Assembly (NCBI GenBank): GCA_001970855.1
Contig: LSSN01000202.1
Span: 1 to 64,000 of the forward strand
Direction: 5' to 3'
Source of the DNA: Smittium culicis
Taxonomy: Eukaryota; Kickxellomycota; Harpellomycetes; Harpellales; Legeriomycetaceae
Length of the DNA stretch: 64,000 nt
How positions within the stretch are numbered: position 1 is the first letter of the stretch; every line of letters begins with the position of its first letter. Shown here piece by piece: positions 14,260 through 26,723 of the stretch. The notes under the pieces were generated by a model that had not been told where the DNA came from, ran no database searches, and was given only the letters and a program-made list of their open reading frames with translations. The translations under genes and the position numbers were made by a program.

Positions 14260-15005
14260 CCGCTAACTCACTCTCATCTTTTTTCAAAAACCGGATATAC
14301 ACGTTAGTTTTGCAAAAAACGCGCAATAACACTATATACATCAGAAAGTTGTATTATAAAAAATAGCCATAATATTTATTTATTCATTTTATTTATACGG
14401 GTGGAAATGGTACGATACTTTAAATTGAACGCTTAAAAACGGTTTTTTTTTTGTTTGGTATCCAAATTAGCACCATATCTACTCAGCTTTACCAGATATC
14501 TTAACCTACCAGGATTGTTTTATTTAGGGAATTACATTTATCTTTTTGCTGATATTTGTGAATGTGTGTTAAAAATAATAAAACTTGTACAAATATTGTG
14601 TCTGCTTACGTAAAACTCGATCATTTGGATTGCTTAGTTTAATTTAATTCTACAGACGAATTTTACTAGGTTCTATCCAACTCACGGAGACGGCTGGGAT
14701 GGAGTTTATTGTCATAGTATATTAGTTGTATAGTCTTGTGTAAATAATCAAAAAAAAAATTAAATAGGCAGATAAAGAAAAATTTAATAAATAGAAAAAA
14801 AATGGTGATTTTTTTTATAATGTATTACATGGAAGGTAGCAATAATATAACTGGAAACCGGATAAGGTGATATTGAAGGAGGGTGGGGGGGAGTGTAGTT
14901 TAATTAAAGAGAATGATTCTTTTTTTTTTTTTTAATTTAAAATTAAAGGGTAATACTTTTGTCAAAAGTATCGTGGAAAAATAATAAGAGAAAGAAAAAA
15001 TAAAA

Positions 15006-18000
15006 CTAGTCGTCTTCCATGTCGCTTGGCTTTATCATTCCTGGGATAGCAAGAGCCTCCTTTCTCTTCGCTTCCCTCAAAAGTTCTTGCTCGTGCTTTC
15101 GTTCTGCTAAGAATAAGTCTGCGTTGTCGCCTGAGAAAACGTTAAGTTTAACCAAAAAGTCTCTTACAGTTGATCTAAATTGTTCAGTTTTTTGGTTGCA
15201 TTCAGTTAAATCTGTTACAAATGCTTTCAGCTGCATAGAATTGAGATTTGGGAATGCGTTTCCGAGAAGTTCGACAATGTAATTAAAAACAAATTCGCTA
15301 TTTGAAACTTCGCCGCTGTTATTGCCAAGGATGGGGACAGAAATGATTGGTGATTGGATATACTCTAGCAGCTTTGAAAATACCAAGCACTGTGATCTAA
15401 ACCCACTCTTATGGTCGCTATCAGTCAATACAAATAAGATATCTTGGAGCAGCGGAATGTAGAAAGTTTGGAAAAATGCGTTTGCTACGCTTGGATCGGC
15501 CTGTGAAAATGATGTAATAAGCTCAAGTAAGATCTTCAAGCTTGCGTCGGCAATATCTCTAGTTGTATGTTTAAAGCCCCACACAATCGAATCTACAAGA
15601 AGCTTAAAGTTATCAGGGCTTAGTCCCAGTAAGCTGCTGAACATGCGGTTAACTAATTGAGATAGTAGGCTAAAGAATTCAGTTCTATGGTCTGGATACT
15701 CGGTAAAGTCCTTGTTAATCATATTCAGTGTGGGGGTGAACACAGCGTCGAAAATAACAAAGATTCGGTCAGAAAGCAAGTTTCCTAGAACCTTGACCAT
15801 TACAGACAAGCAGCTCAAAACTCCTGCGTCTTTAGAAATGTCTTTGTTTGAGCTGTAGTCTACTGTTACTACATCAAAGAACGTTGGAATGATGTTTTGG
15901 CAGACTGAGCTGAAATCAGCATCTTCACACAAAGAAATGTAAGTTTCAATTAGCTTTAAGCAGTCCTTTTTAACACCTCTCATAGCTCTAATGTTAGGGT
16001 ATCGGGCAGCTATTTCGCCATTAGCTGCAATGCTGCTTGAAATTAAAGCGGAAATAGCGTGGTACATACCCATCATATCCATATAAATATGGGCGAGTTG
16101 GGGTAAAAATTTATTACCGATCTGTTCGCATACAGAAGTGTTGATTTTTAAAATGTTTGAGATTGATTTATTGACATCTGTTGTTTCCAACATTTTGTGG
16201 TCGTCAGAAGCAACTTTAAGGACCTGCTCCCAGTTCATATTTGGTAGTCTCATAAGTTCATTAAGAAGAAGGCTAGCAATGTTTGGGTCTTGTTGGCAAG
16301 CTACAATGCGTGAAACTGCACTGAAGAAAGTTGATGTTTGTTGAGGTTCCAAGTCAGAGGTGATTTGATCAATAGTTGAAATTATTTCATTAATGAATGG
16401 TTCAGTTTCATCAGATTGGATAACTATAAAGTGACGTTTGCATTTATCGGCAAGTTTGATAAAGGTATCACATGCCATATCACGAACACCAGGGTGCATT
16501 TCGTGCATAAATTCAAATAATTTATTTGCAACTGTTTTGAGGAATTTCCAATGTGCTTTCAAGAAGCGAGGGTATTGACCGACAACATACATGATATTAG
16601 AAGCAACGACAGCTTTGTTATCTTTGCCTTTAACCATTTCGCATAGGCCTAGCAATCCTTTAATTACTACAACTAAAAACTTTCTTTCTTGGTCTTCGCT
16701 CATAGAGCCAGAGATTGAGCCGAAAGCCCAACACAAGCTGTTTAATTTTGACCATGACCAATCTACGAGGTCTAGTTGAATAGAAAGTTTGCTCATCATA
16801 ATATTTTCCATATCAGAGGAGTCCAAATGGGTTAGGTAAACAAGGCATTCGCGCTGAGAGGTATAAAGATTGATAGTGTCAGTTTCTTTAATAAACTCTC
16901 TAACGATTTCGCCATCATCGTTTTCAACGATCAAAACTTCTTCAGGCTTGACCATTTTATCAATAACAACAACTCGTAAGGCAGATAAAACCCCAGGATA
17001 ATAATTCTGTCTAGTTCCCGAGTCATTTTGGCCAAGGTTAAGAAGGGATTCTTTTCTTGGTTTTCTGCTATCGTCAAAGAGAGTTTTTACAAATTTAAGG
17101 CTATATTCTAAGCAGACTTTGAAGATTTCACGATCATCGATGGTCATGATATTTACCAAGCAAAGATGAGCAGCTTCAATCATTTCTGAGCTGACGCTTT
17201 TTTCAAGGAGCTAATAAAAAGAGGATATAAAAAAAAAACAAGTTTAAAATTAAATTGATAAAAAAAAAGAAATTATAGGGAAATTGGGGTATTAGGATAA
17301 AAGAAATACGTTTAGATGTTTTCCAAGGATAGTTGATAAGAATTGGACGACATTTTGGATGAGTTCTTGCTCGTCTTGATCTAGGCCATCCCATTCTTCT
17401 TCAAAGTCTAAAAGGTGATTATAATAAATAAAAGTAATATTAGAAAATGGGAGATGGCTAAGGTATAGAGATTAATGATTAAAGAGATAAAGAAGAGGTA
17501 ATACTTTTAGTGAGCCCAAAGGTTTTTTGTAGAGTTTCCATAGCAACAGTGAAAATAGCAACGATTTTTGGTTTGTGGGATTCTTCAATATTTAAGCCTG
17601 AAATTTCGGTTAAACATTTGTATACTTGGTTTCGTGTTTCTCTAGCTTCGAGGAACTATAGTAGATAAATGGTGAGTATGAAAATTTATAAAAACGGAGA
17701 ATTAAAAAAGGAAAAGAAGCGAGCTGAAGGAGGGGAGAAAGGGTAGGTGGGGGTAAAATAGGGAATAAAATTACTCTTGAGCAAATGTTGTCTATTAGAT
17801 CGGTTTCAAAAATGTAGCCTAATGGGATCCAGCTTAAGAATCTCAAGAGGGTTTCGAGGGTGGCTTTAACGAGGCTGGGTTGCATGGCGGAGCTTAAAAC
17901 TTCGTTACAAAGCTGGAAAATGCTGCTAAATTCGCCATTAAGCTGTTTTTTGAGTTCGACGATTTTAGCTTGTGTGAGTTTTTCTTCAGAGAAGTCAAAG

Positions 18001-18866
18001 ACTTCTTCACTTAATAGTTTCAAAATTTCCATATTATTTTCACATAGAGAGATATTTGTTTTTGAAGAGTTTACTATTTCGGGGATGAATGTTGGCCAGT
18101 TATTAGGCCATTCTTGTTTTAGGATTTGGACCAAGATTAAATTAAGCTTGGATAGATATAGCTTGTTTTGCTTTAAGCTCAGCTCAGAGGAAGAGTTTTT
18201 TATAATAGTATCAACAATGTAGTTTTTGATGCCTGTAAAGAGTTGTGAGAAAAAATTAGAAAAAAAAAATTAGAAGAGAAACAATAAATTGAAAATACCA
18301 TTTTGTTGATCGGTGGGAATGATTTTCCATTTAGTTTGGATAACTTTTTCGAGAATTTGGAGAGAAATAAACTAAAAAAGTAAAAAACAGAGTAGAAAGG
18401 ATAGTTAGAAATGTTTGAGAGGAGAAGTATGGATTTAAAGTAGAGAGACAAGATGGATAAAAAAAAAACCTTTGTTTGAGTTAAAGTAGAACTTTCCAAG
18501 ATTTTATCAACTCTAGTCCAAGCATCAGGATTATCTTGAAATTGGGTTAAAATTTGCATAGCATGTTGTTGCTAATTTAAAGAGATAGAAAAGAAATTAG
18601 GGCGATGAAAGATGAAAGATGTTTAAAATATTGCGTGAGGGGAATAGATGAGAAAGAATAGGATTACGTCTTTTCCTTGGCCGGTGTATAATTGATTAAC
18701 GACTGAATCAAGCAAATTTACATCTAATTCGGTGCTAAAATCGAGAATACGCTATACATCAATACATAAATAACATAGGGTTATAATCGAACATGCTTGA
18801 TTTAGAGTACATGTAATAGGATGAATTAAAGTAAAATAGTGGGGGGGGGGGTAAACTAACCTCCAT
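15006..18866 (-). CDS. CRM1: Exportin-1 / CRM1 nuclear export receptor
   Basis: Karyopherin that exports cargo with leucine-rich export signals through the nuclear pore together with RanGTP. Eight coding exons on the minus strand: 18866-18861 (only ME), 18751-18668, 18571-18470, 18371-18299, 18232-17775, 17655-17505, 17407-17310 and 17210-15006. All phases close to 1058 aa, the normal length for the family (about 1070-1085). Diagnostic blocks are LDFSTELDVNLLDSVVNQLY, DAWTRVDKILE, the CRIME region KLNLILVQILKQEWPNNWPTF, NNMEILKLLSEEVFDFS, TLETLLRFLSWIPLGYIFET, and the export-signal groove GLLGLCEMVKGKDNKAVVAS, followed by SNIMYVVGQYPRFLKAHWKF. The groove cysteine is C514, the residue equivalent to the leptomycin B target (Cys528 in human). 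The C-terminus ends in an acidic tail, PSDMEDD. The two-codon first exon is chosen because it supplies an ATG in phase with a good GT donor. Confidence 0.95.
18841..18851. repeat. G11 run in the first CRM1 intron
   Basis: Eleven consecutive G on the plus strand (C on the CRM1 sense strand), just downstream of the donor of the short first exon. One of several long G/C homopolymers in this otherwise AT-rich window. Confidence 0.9.
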
Positions 18867-21800
18867 CGCAAGAAATATATTGATCAGATGAAATGATTAA
18901 ATTATTAAAGTGCCGCCAGCTACGATTCAGACTTGAGGATTTATATTTTGCTTTTGTGAAGTATAAGATCTTAATAGAGAATATTTGCGAGGGGAAAGAC
19001 TTTTGTTTGTTTTATTCGATTTTATTAACACATTTTGCTTGGCTTCTAAAAAATTCTTCAAAGGCATATTTTCTTTCCACAGAAAAAAAAATGAACGCTG
19101 TTTACTCTGAATAGAAAAGACCAATGATTGTCGTGCATCCACTTTGGGGGCCAACAAAGCGCCTGAGGTGTTGACCAGCCTGCCAATCAGCGACAAATGA
19201 AAACATATGAGGATGCCTTAATTTAATCATACAGGGGGAAAGCTTGCTAAGTATTTATCTGGTCACAATAGGCGATGGATTTAAATCAGCTCATTCTAAG
19301 AGCTGTATTTAGCGCAGTGCTTGAATTAAGCACTTAATTTGATCACGGCGAAAAAACCAAGCCACCGAATCTTATGCTGATTCGCTCTCCCAATTTAATC
19401 ATTGAACGTAAATGGCTGTACATATATATTGCTCAGCGCAAGTAATTAACGGGATCCTGATGCCAAAAAGGGCGAAACGCGGCCTTATTCGCTGGCTTTA
19501 GTTTAGGTAAACAAGGCAGCCCCAAAGCCCAAACAAACAGAGGTATAGGCTGGCTCAAAAAATCCTCTCCAATCGTCACTAATTTTCAGTTTGACACCAT
19601 TATCTTGTTACGAATGTCGTTTCAATTAAATGCTAATCACTGTTTGCTATTGGCATTAGGTGTGGAAATCAGGGTCAATGGTAGCCACGACTATAAAATA
19701 ATAGATACTATTGGTCAATAATGTTTATTTATTATTCTCAATTTCTTAATGTTATTGGAAACGAGTAATATACTAGCTCACGGCTACATCCATTCGCTCA
19801 GCAGGAAAAACAGATCAAAGGCATATAGTGGCCAATAGCTCGTGTATGTAATCATACTCACCGTTACTTATTAAAAGCTAATCATGTTTAAGCTTGCTGT
19901 TACTGGGTAGCTAATTACTAACATGGTATCTGAGATAATTTACAGTATTGGCCAATAGGTATTTTAGTTACTTCTCGATCTGGTCACATGGCTACGCAAT
20001 TAACAAAAGATGCTGATGCACAATGCAAGATATATAAAAAAAAAAGGGGGATATCTGGAGAAGGTGCCTTAAAAGCTAAATATAAGTATTGGGTACTGTT
20101 TACCATTTCAAGTCCGATGCTCATATAAAAAAGTGCGATATTTGATTCGTTTGTGATTTAAAACGTTATTTATCATTTGCTTTTATTCTGCAGCTATCCA
20201 ATAAGTGTAAAAGTCTCAGAGTTATATTATTTTTATTGAATATTGTTGGGTATATTTAACAGATCAAAAACTGTCTAATGTCCATAAAAGGCTAAATGTG
20301 CTCTTTTATTATCTGAGCGGCTACAATGACTTGCTATATTAGCAATTATTATGATCATGAAACCTAAACACAAACAATATGCTCGAAAAGGTTCAAATAG
20401 ATTGTATCGCATTTCCAACTCTTAACGCTTTTCAGAAAGCAAGTCTCAAGATAGCGTTGGAATAAAAGTTTTCATCAAGTATTCCAAGCACTAAAAGGAA
20501 ATATGTATATACTTTGCTCTTTGACCATGATATGTAGACGCTTTGGAGATGGTAGCATATTTACTAACCAATAGGCCTACTCGTTTTATTCTCACGATGA
20601 TATTTATCTAGATCAAACTGTTGGGCGTTATGAGGTAACTGTCGTAGTTGATTGCTTGCATTAGGTTATCAGGTGATTATAGCAACTCACAACTTCACAT
20701 TTACATCAAGTTATTTTTGCCTAATTTTGAGCACGCTAAGGCTCGAGTAACGCCCGTTATAGGGTCGTGATCATTATTCTTATAATTGATCTAATTTGGT
20801 TTATTTCCACTTAATGCTCGAGTATCTCTGAATGAAGGATGTTACTTGGTAATGTATGGAGTTGTACCGAATAGTGTTAATAAAAGCAGCCATTATCCGA
20901 TATATAAAAAAAAACAATTATTGCTGGCAAAAAAAATACTAAGTGCTAATTGCTTTTTGACTGATAAAATACTAGCGGTGATTATTATATATTTATGTTA
21001 TTATTATTATTATTATTATGTTATTATATTAATAAAACGTAATATATGTTATTTATAAAAAGTGATTAAATTTAATAAGAAACGGGTGTAATGATCATTA
21101 TATTTTAAGGCTAATGGTATTTAGCACAAATATGGTGGTCTCTTGGTTTAGAATCTGGTATTTTTTATATCTTCATTTTTATAAATCAACACAAATAAAA
21201 TATGCTGATTTAATTTAGCCTGTTATTAAAGACGAGATACGTATTTTTCTGAGTATTGCATAGTGTAAAGCCTATTGAGATTTGTTACTATATAAAATAA
21301 TCAATAGAATCGATTTTTGAGCTCCGTAGCGAATTAATTTAAAAATAGAAAGCGGACTAAAGACACCCATTCCTATATTCCTTACGCTGCTTTGCTAAGT
21401 CTCGAATATTTTAGCTCTGGTAACCAAGAAATAGTATATAAAAACCTTCCGTTCTTCTAGTTCGATATCTCTTAATCGCAGTGGAAACATTAACAGCAAT
21501 ACTGAACCCTTAAACACAAAGTTTTATAAGGTGTAAGCCTCCAAGATATATGAATTAAACTAGTCGTAAACTACATTAGCCTTCGCCTAAAAGTACGCGA
21601 TAATACTCAAAGCGCCTAAGCACTTAAGGTGGACCACCTGTCTCTTTCTCCTTCACCCCGCCGCTGTAAAATAATTATCCAGATACCCAAAACGTCTCAA
21701 CACAGAAGTGAAGCTTAGTTTAATGCTTAGTATGCTTGGAACTATACTTGAAGTATTGATTAGCGATCAATTATATGGATTGTATGGCACGGGTCAACTA

Positions 21801-22504
21801 AGCCACTTTAGCGCTTAATAATTATCGTGATTGCTAACTATGACTATTTGGTTGGTGGATTGCTCGATTATTGGGCCAGTAAGTTCACATACATTCATCC
21901 TGCTCTATTAATGATTGGCATTCTAGTTTCTTCGTCCATTTGTAATTTTTTATGAAATGATTACTTTTCTAGAAACCTAAATCCTCAAATAAAAAGTTGA
22001 ACTGAATAAGCCAATTTGCCGTAAAGCCAAATAATGTAGCTGAACTGAATAAGCAAATACTTTTCGCTTAATTGTTGAAAATTCCCTTTATGGCCTTTTT
22101 TTATCTTTTTTTTTTAATTTATAAGCATTATACCCGCAAGCTTTTATAAACAATAGCTCTATAATCACTTTTAATTTTTTTTTTTTTTGTATTTCTTCTT
22201 GCTTAATGCATACATTATTCTATACAACTTCTTCTCTTATACTTGCCAAACTTAATCATCTTACTATTTTCTTAATTTAATTATTCGTCTACACTTGAAA
22301 CTATTCCCCTCTCCCCTCTCCCCTCTCCCCTCTCCACTTACCCACCTTCATAACTTATCCTTCAATTTATTTCGATCTATTTACGAGTAAAATTAGCCTT
22401 CAATTTATTTCGATCTAATTCCGAGTATTATTAGCCCCGAAAAGTATAATCATATAACCTCAATTCTTGTCACAGTAAAAAAAAAAGATACTTTTCAAAT
22501 ATTT
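18867..22504. other. Divergent intergenic region, less AT-rich than the deserts
   Basis: About 3.6 kb between the divergent CRM1 and gp78-like genes. The sequence is more complex and less AT-rich than the stretches at 5-15 and 42-59 kb and contains scattered CCAAT/ATTGG words, but I could not assemble any exon chain, tRNA or rRNA. Open frames here (for example 20846-21058 and 18927-19196) have no recognised motif. A CCCCTCT heptamer repeat occurs at 22306-22335. Confidence 0.5.
22306..22335. repeat. (CCCCTCT)4 heptamer tandem repeat
   Basis: About four uninterrupted copies of a 7-base pyrimidine unit about 170 bases upstream of the gp78-like gene start. It lies in a pyrimidine-rich leader and could influence the promoter, though nothing proves that. 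Confidence 0.9.
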
Positions 22505-24858
22505 ATGATGTACCATATATACCTGCTCGCAACGATTTTTTCCTCCTTCTTTGGCGGTTTCCAACTTTACTTTATGGTTAACAGCAATTCAAACTATCAA
22601 AAATGTAAGCTACCTTTCTCTATCCATAATTACCCAAAATATCTGCCCATTCAACTATCAAAAATAATTTCTTGTTTTAAATATAGTTTATAAAGTTCAT
22701 AAATCTAGATATTTTACTGACTACTAAAAATTTACTTTTATCTATTAAAAAAAACTATAATTATTAGGCGTTGATGATATTTTATGGAAGCGAAAACTAT
22801 CACAGCAAACTATATTCCCAACCAAGTACACTTTCAAAAACGACATCCCCGGAGCTTGGTGCTATACTTCTGAAGTTGCTAATTTCTTGCTCAGTGACGT
22901 GTATCTAGCAGTGGTAAGTCACAACCTCCATCTCTTTTACTAGTCGATACCTTATCGCTACTGAATTTATTCGCATTAATGTTTTTTAATTTAATCATAT
23001 AGTCTCATTTTCATTTTTTTTAGATACTTTAAAAAAATATGCCTATATTTTTTATTAGATCGCTGTAAACTTGATAGTTTTTTTACTGATAGAGTTTTAC
23101 AGGAGGCTAAATGCGCTTTATCGAAAAACTGGCTTACAAGAAATAACTGTGGTAATTTTACTATTACATTTTATCTCCTTATTTATAAATATCCAATATC
23201 AAGAATTTGGCATCTAATTATTCTCGAAATCGCCACCTATACCTCATAATAATTACTCGTGGCAATAGATTCCAGTAAAATATCCTCGTAATTTTTTCCT
23301 CTTCAAGTTCTATGCTATTCAAACTGTATTTGGCTTCGGTATAGAAGACTTTATTATATGGAGCTTTTGCAATACAATGATTTTGGTTTTATACGAGTTC
23401 TTACAAATATCAAAACAGTACGTATTTAAAGTAAGTCAAGTTTGTCCCATATTCCAAACATTGTTTCTTTTATACTATTCTCTTCTTATCAATCCAACTA
23501 CCTTTTTTTTTTCATTTGAATTCAATCATACTATACCTTATATTTGAGCGCCTATAATCTCAATTCGAAAATATTTATACTTACCACTCCCATTTTAGTT
23601 AAATTAAATTTTTTATTTTGTTTTACTTTTAGAAAAGTGAATATGATTCTTTGAACAGAGGAAACGGAAGAGAGTTCCCATTAAGATATGTTATTATGTT
23701 TGTGTTACTATCGAACTTTGGATTAATGTACTATTTCTGGAACTACAGCAAAGCTTTTTTCCTTTTATTTTTAATTGAGGTAAAGTTTGTAAAAATAGCA
23801 GATCAAAAACTATTATATTTTCTTATGATATTTTTCATTTTCAGTAAACATACTTTTATATTACCTTTTTAGCTTTTTTGCTTTTACTCGATCGTTTTAA
23901 ATTTATTTTTTACTCAAACGTTTTATGTTTTATATTTATTTAGGGGATTATTACAAATCTTGACTTGCTTACGATAACTATGCAACTAAATGCGATTTCC
24001 ATAGTTGAGAATGATGCAAACGATGAATCATCTAAAGAGCTATTGACAGACAAGCTGTTTTATCAGCAAAGCTCAATCGATTTAGCAGTTTTGGTACTAG
24101 GGATATTATACTTTTTTTATATTACCGTAAGATTTCTTTTCTTTCTAAAGTTTGTTAAATACATATTTTTTATATTAATATTTTTTAAACCATCAAAAAA
24201 AAGCCTTTACATAATTTGTGCATTTAATATTGCTGTAGTTCATTAACGGGTTTACAATAAACGTATCCGGAATTATGATATTTTCTAATATCCAGAATCT
24301 ACTACTCAATCTAAACTATATAATCAAGAGGTTCCGCGAGTACAGGGAATCGATTTCAGAAATGAATTTAGTGTAAGTGTATTTATCAACTTTTAAATTA
24401 TATCCACAAATAGATTAGAAAATTATACAGTTTTGTTGTTATAATTGTTTAGTATGAAATGAAAAGAATTATTTAAATGAGGGTAATAAGTAGAGATCAT
24501 TTACTAATTTATAACTAAATATGTGTTAATATGATGGGATAGAGTGGTTGAGGCGAGTAAGTCAGAGCTCGAAAGCTACAACGATGTTTGCCCGATATGC
24601 TGGGACAAGATGTTTGTTGGGGTAAGAATACCGTGCAACCATCTATTCCACCGGTCATGTTTTAGGAAGTGGGTAGAGAAGCATCCGATTTGTCCGATTT
24701 GCAGGCTAGCAATCAAAAACTGTGAGCGGTACAACAAGCTGTCGATTGAGCGAACTGAGATGAACTGCAACGGATCAGACCTTCTTTACTCACAGGCGAA
24801 CGTTGGACTATCCTTCGGGAGACTGCAATTTTCATTTTCAAACAACAACAACAACTAA
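22505..24858 (+). CDS. Multi-pass membrane RING-H2 E3 ubiquitin ligase, gp78/AMFR-like
   Basis: Probable ER membrane E3 ubiquitin ligase of the ERAD type. Eight exons: 22505-22604, 22768-22913, 23059-23151, 23269-23430, 23633-23779, 23944-24126, 24239-24372 and 24543-24858; phases close to 426 aa. About six hydrophobic segments precede a C-terminal RING. Blocks such as VANFLLSDVYLAV and FLFKFYAIQTVFGFGIEDFIIW resemble the gp78 membrane domain. The RING-H2 spans C338 to C375: CPIC, then C353, H355, H358, C361 and the final CPIC. The protein ends in five Asn residues and has no CUE or VIM-like tail, unlike animal gp78 (about 640 aa). The N-terminus is the least certain part, because ATG 22505 or 22508 could be used or a short upstream exon could exist. 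A polyadenylation-type AATAAA lies at 24918. Hrd1 is the main alternative, but the RING context fits gp78 better. Confidence 0.82.
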
Positions 24859-25523
24859 ATAGATTTAATTTTTTTGTTATATTTACATGTCCATATTCGC
24901 TTTTTATTTTATTGACCAATAAAAACAAAAGAATTTGATTGGCTTAATTATTTAGATATGTTATGAGTAGCGTGAATTTTATTGGGGGAAGAGGGGAAGA
25001 GAGATCGATATAAAATATTAGGCAGATAAAAAGATCACTTTTATGGTATTTAAACCGATCTGGTGATTAATGCTAGAAAAAAAACATTTGAGGGAGTAAA
25101 TGCCAGGAGTATTATATAGCGAGAATATTAGTGAGTATCAAATTTGCGCAATGCTCTTGAAAAAGAAATGTCTAGTTTGTTTGTTTTCTTGGTTAGATAA
25201 TTAGCGCGAACGTTTATTGAATAATAAAATATTTATTAAGGGGGACAAAGTAGAAAGCTTATATGTACTATTATTATTATTAATAAAAAAGATAGATTAA
25301 GACAAACTTGAGCGACTTGGCACAGACTTTAGTTATAAGAAGTAAGTCTAGAGATGGATTAAAATAAAAAAAAAAAAAATTTCTGAACAAGAGCTATTTG
25401 TTGCCATAAATAAGCAAAGTACGGTTTTTATTAAATTTTTTTAAAATGTGTTTTTTTTTTTTTTTTTTCTCAGAGTTTATTAAACATAATTTATAAGTTT
25501 TTTAAATGTGATGTAAATTTTTT

Positions 25524-26120
25524 GGGGGGGGGGGGGGGNNNNNNNNNNNNNNNNNNNNNNNNNNNNNNNNNNNNNNNNNNNNNNNNNNNNNNNNNNNNNN
25601 NNNNNNNNNNNNNNNNNNNNNNNNNNNNNNNNNNNNNNNNNNNNNNNNNNNNNNNNNNNNNNNNNNNNNNNNNNNNNNNNNNNNNNNNNNNNNNNNNNNN
25701 NNNNNNNNNNNNNNNNNNNNNNNNNNNNNNNNNNNNNNNNNNNNNNNNNNNNNNNNNNNNNNNNNNNNNNNNNNNNNNNNNNNNNNNNNNNNNNNNNNNN
25801 NNNNNNNNNNNNNNNNNNNNNNNNNNNNNNNNNNNNNNNNNNNNNNNNNNNNNNNNNNNNNNNNNNNNNNNNNNNNNNNNNNNNNNNNNNNNNNNNNNNN
25901 NNNNNNNNNNNNNNNNNNNNNNNNNNNNNNNNNNNNNNNNNNNNNNNNNNNNNNNNNNNNNNNNNNNNNNNNNNNNNNNNNNNNNNNNNNNNNNNNNNNN
26001 NNNNNNNNNNNNNNNNNNNNNNNNNNNNNNNNNNNNNNNNNNNNNNNNNNNNNNNNNNNNNNNNNNNNNNNNNNNNNNNNNNNNNNNNNNNNNNNNNNNN
26101 NNNNNNNNGGGGGGGGGGGG
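25524..26120. other. Assembly gap (570 N) bounded by G homopolymers
   Basis: Bases 25539-26108 are N. The left flank is a G15 run (25524-25538) and the right flank a G12 run (26109-26120). The sequence probably broke or was scaffolded at a G-rich tract; any gene content inside is unknown. Confidence 0.97.
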
Positions 26121-26614
26121 AGGAGTTGTTGTTGTTTATAATGGCATTATTATTATTATTATTTTTTTTTTGTTTGGATGGTACTAATATAGTGAGGGGT
26201 TTGTATTTTGCGGTACTGTAATTATCCGTTAAATTTACTTGAGATATTTCGTCTGTTTATAAAATATCTAAACTGTTTGAAATAAATTTGTGTACTTGCT
26301 TATAATAAAATATAATTTATGCTAATTTAGCTTATTTTAATAAGCAATATTTTTGTTGCTGATTGGAAATCGAATGCTGTATAAATAAGCAGCTTTTATC
26401 TGTTATGCGTATTAGGCCCTTTTAAATACCATTTATTTGTTTTCATTTTTGGGCATCGTATCAGATGCAGTTTAATCGGCGGACTTGATTGGCAGAATTA
26501 AGCTTTTCTTGAAAAACGCTCATTTTTTTTATTTTTTGGCTACTGGCCATTATTTTTAGGCAGCAGTATGGCGAAAACGAATATTCGAGAATTTAGTACC
26601 ATCAAGGAGCGTGC

Positions 26615-26723
26615 GTAGCTATTGGACTGAAATAAAAATATGTGGCTATTGGACTAAATAAAAGATACGTGGCTATTGGACTGAAATAAAAGATGTGTGG
26701 CTATTGGACTGAATAAAAGATGT
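26615..26723. repeat. 27-bp minisatellite, four units
   Basis: Four tandem units of 27-28 bases with the core GTGGCTATTGGACTGAAATA, starting at 26615, 26642, 26669 and 26697. Each unit contains ATTGG, the reverse of a CCAAT box, so the array presents four such boxes at regular spacing. The units differ by a few substitutions and one-base indels. Confidence 0.9.

Larger units (their letters stand above)
5409..15005. other. AT-rich gene-free stretch
   Basis: About 9.6 kb between the start of COQ2 and the end of CRM1 without a recognisable gene. It is dominated by A/T runs and stop-rich frames on both strands. The content I can name is one MITE copy (5721-5916), a (CT)n tract (7267-7292), a C10 run (7447-7456), an ATT-type palindromic repeat (about 9460-9489) and a CACT repeat (about 14237-14259). 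The only open frame above 70 codons on the plus strand (7530-7748) lacks an ATG and a recognised motif. Confidence 0.6.

Noticed and set aside
18867..22504. Enrichment of CCAAT/ATTGG words as a regulatory array
   Set aside because: Roughly a dozen sites against about seven or eight expected by chance for this length and composition; not convincing.
25522..26187. Long open frame of about 221 codons
   Set aside because: It exists only because it reads through the 570 N of the gap and G runs; it has no real coding content.
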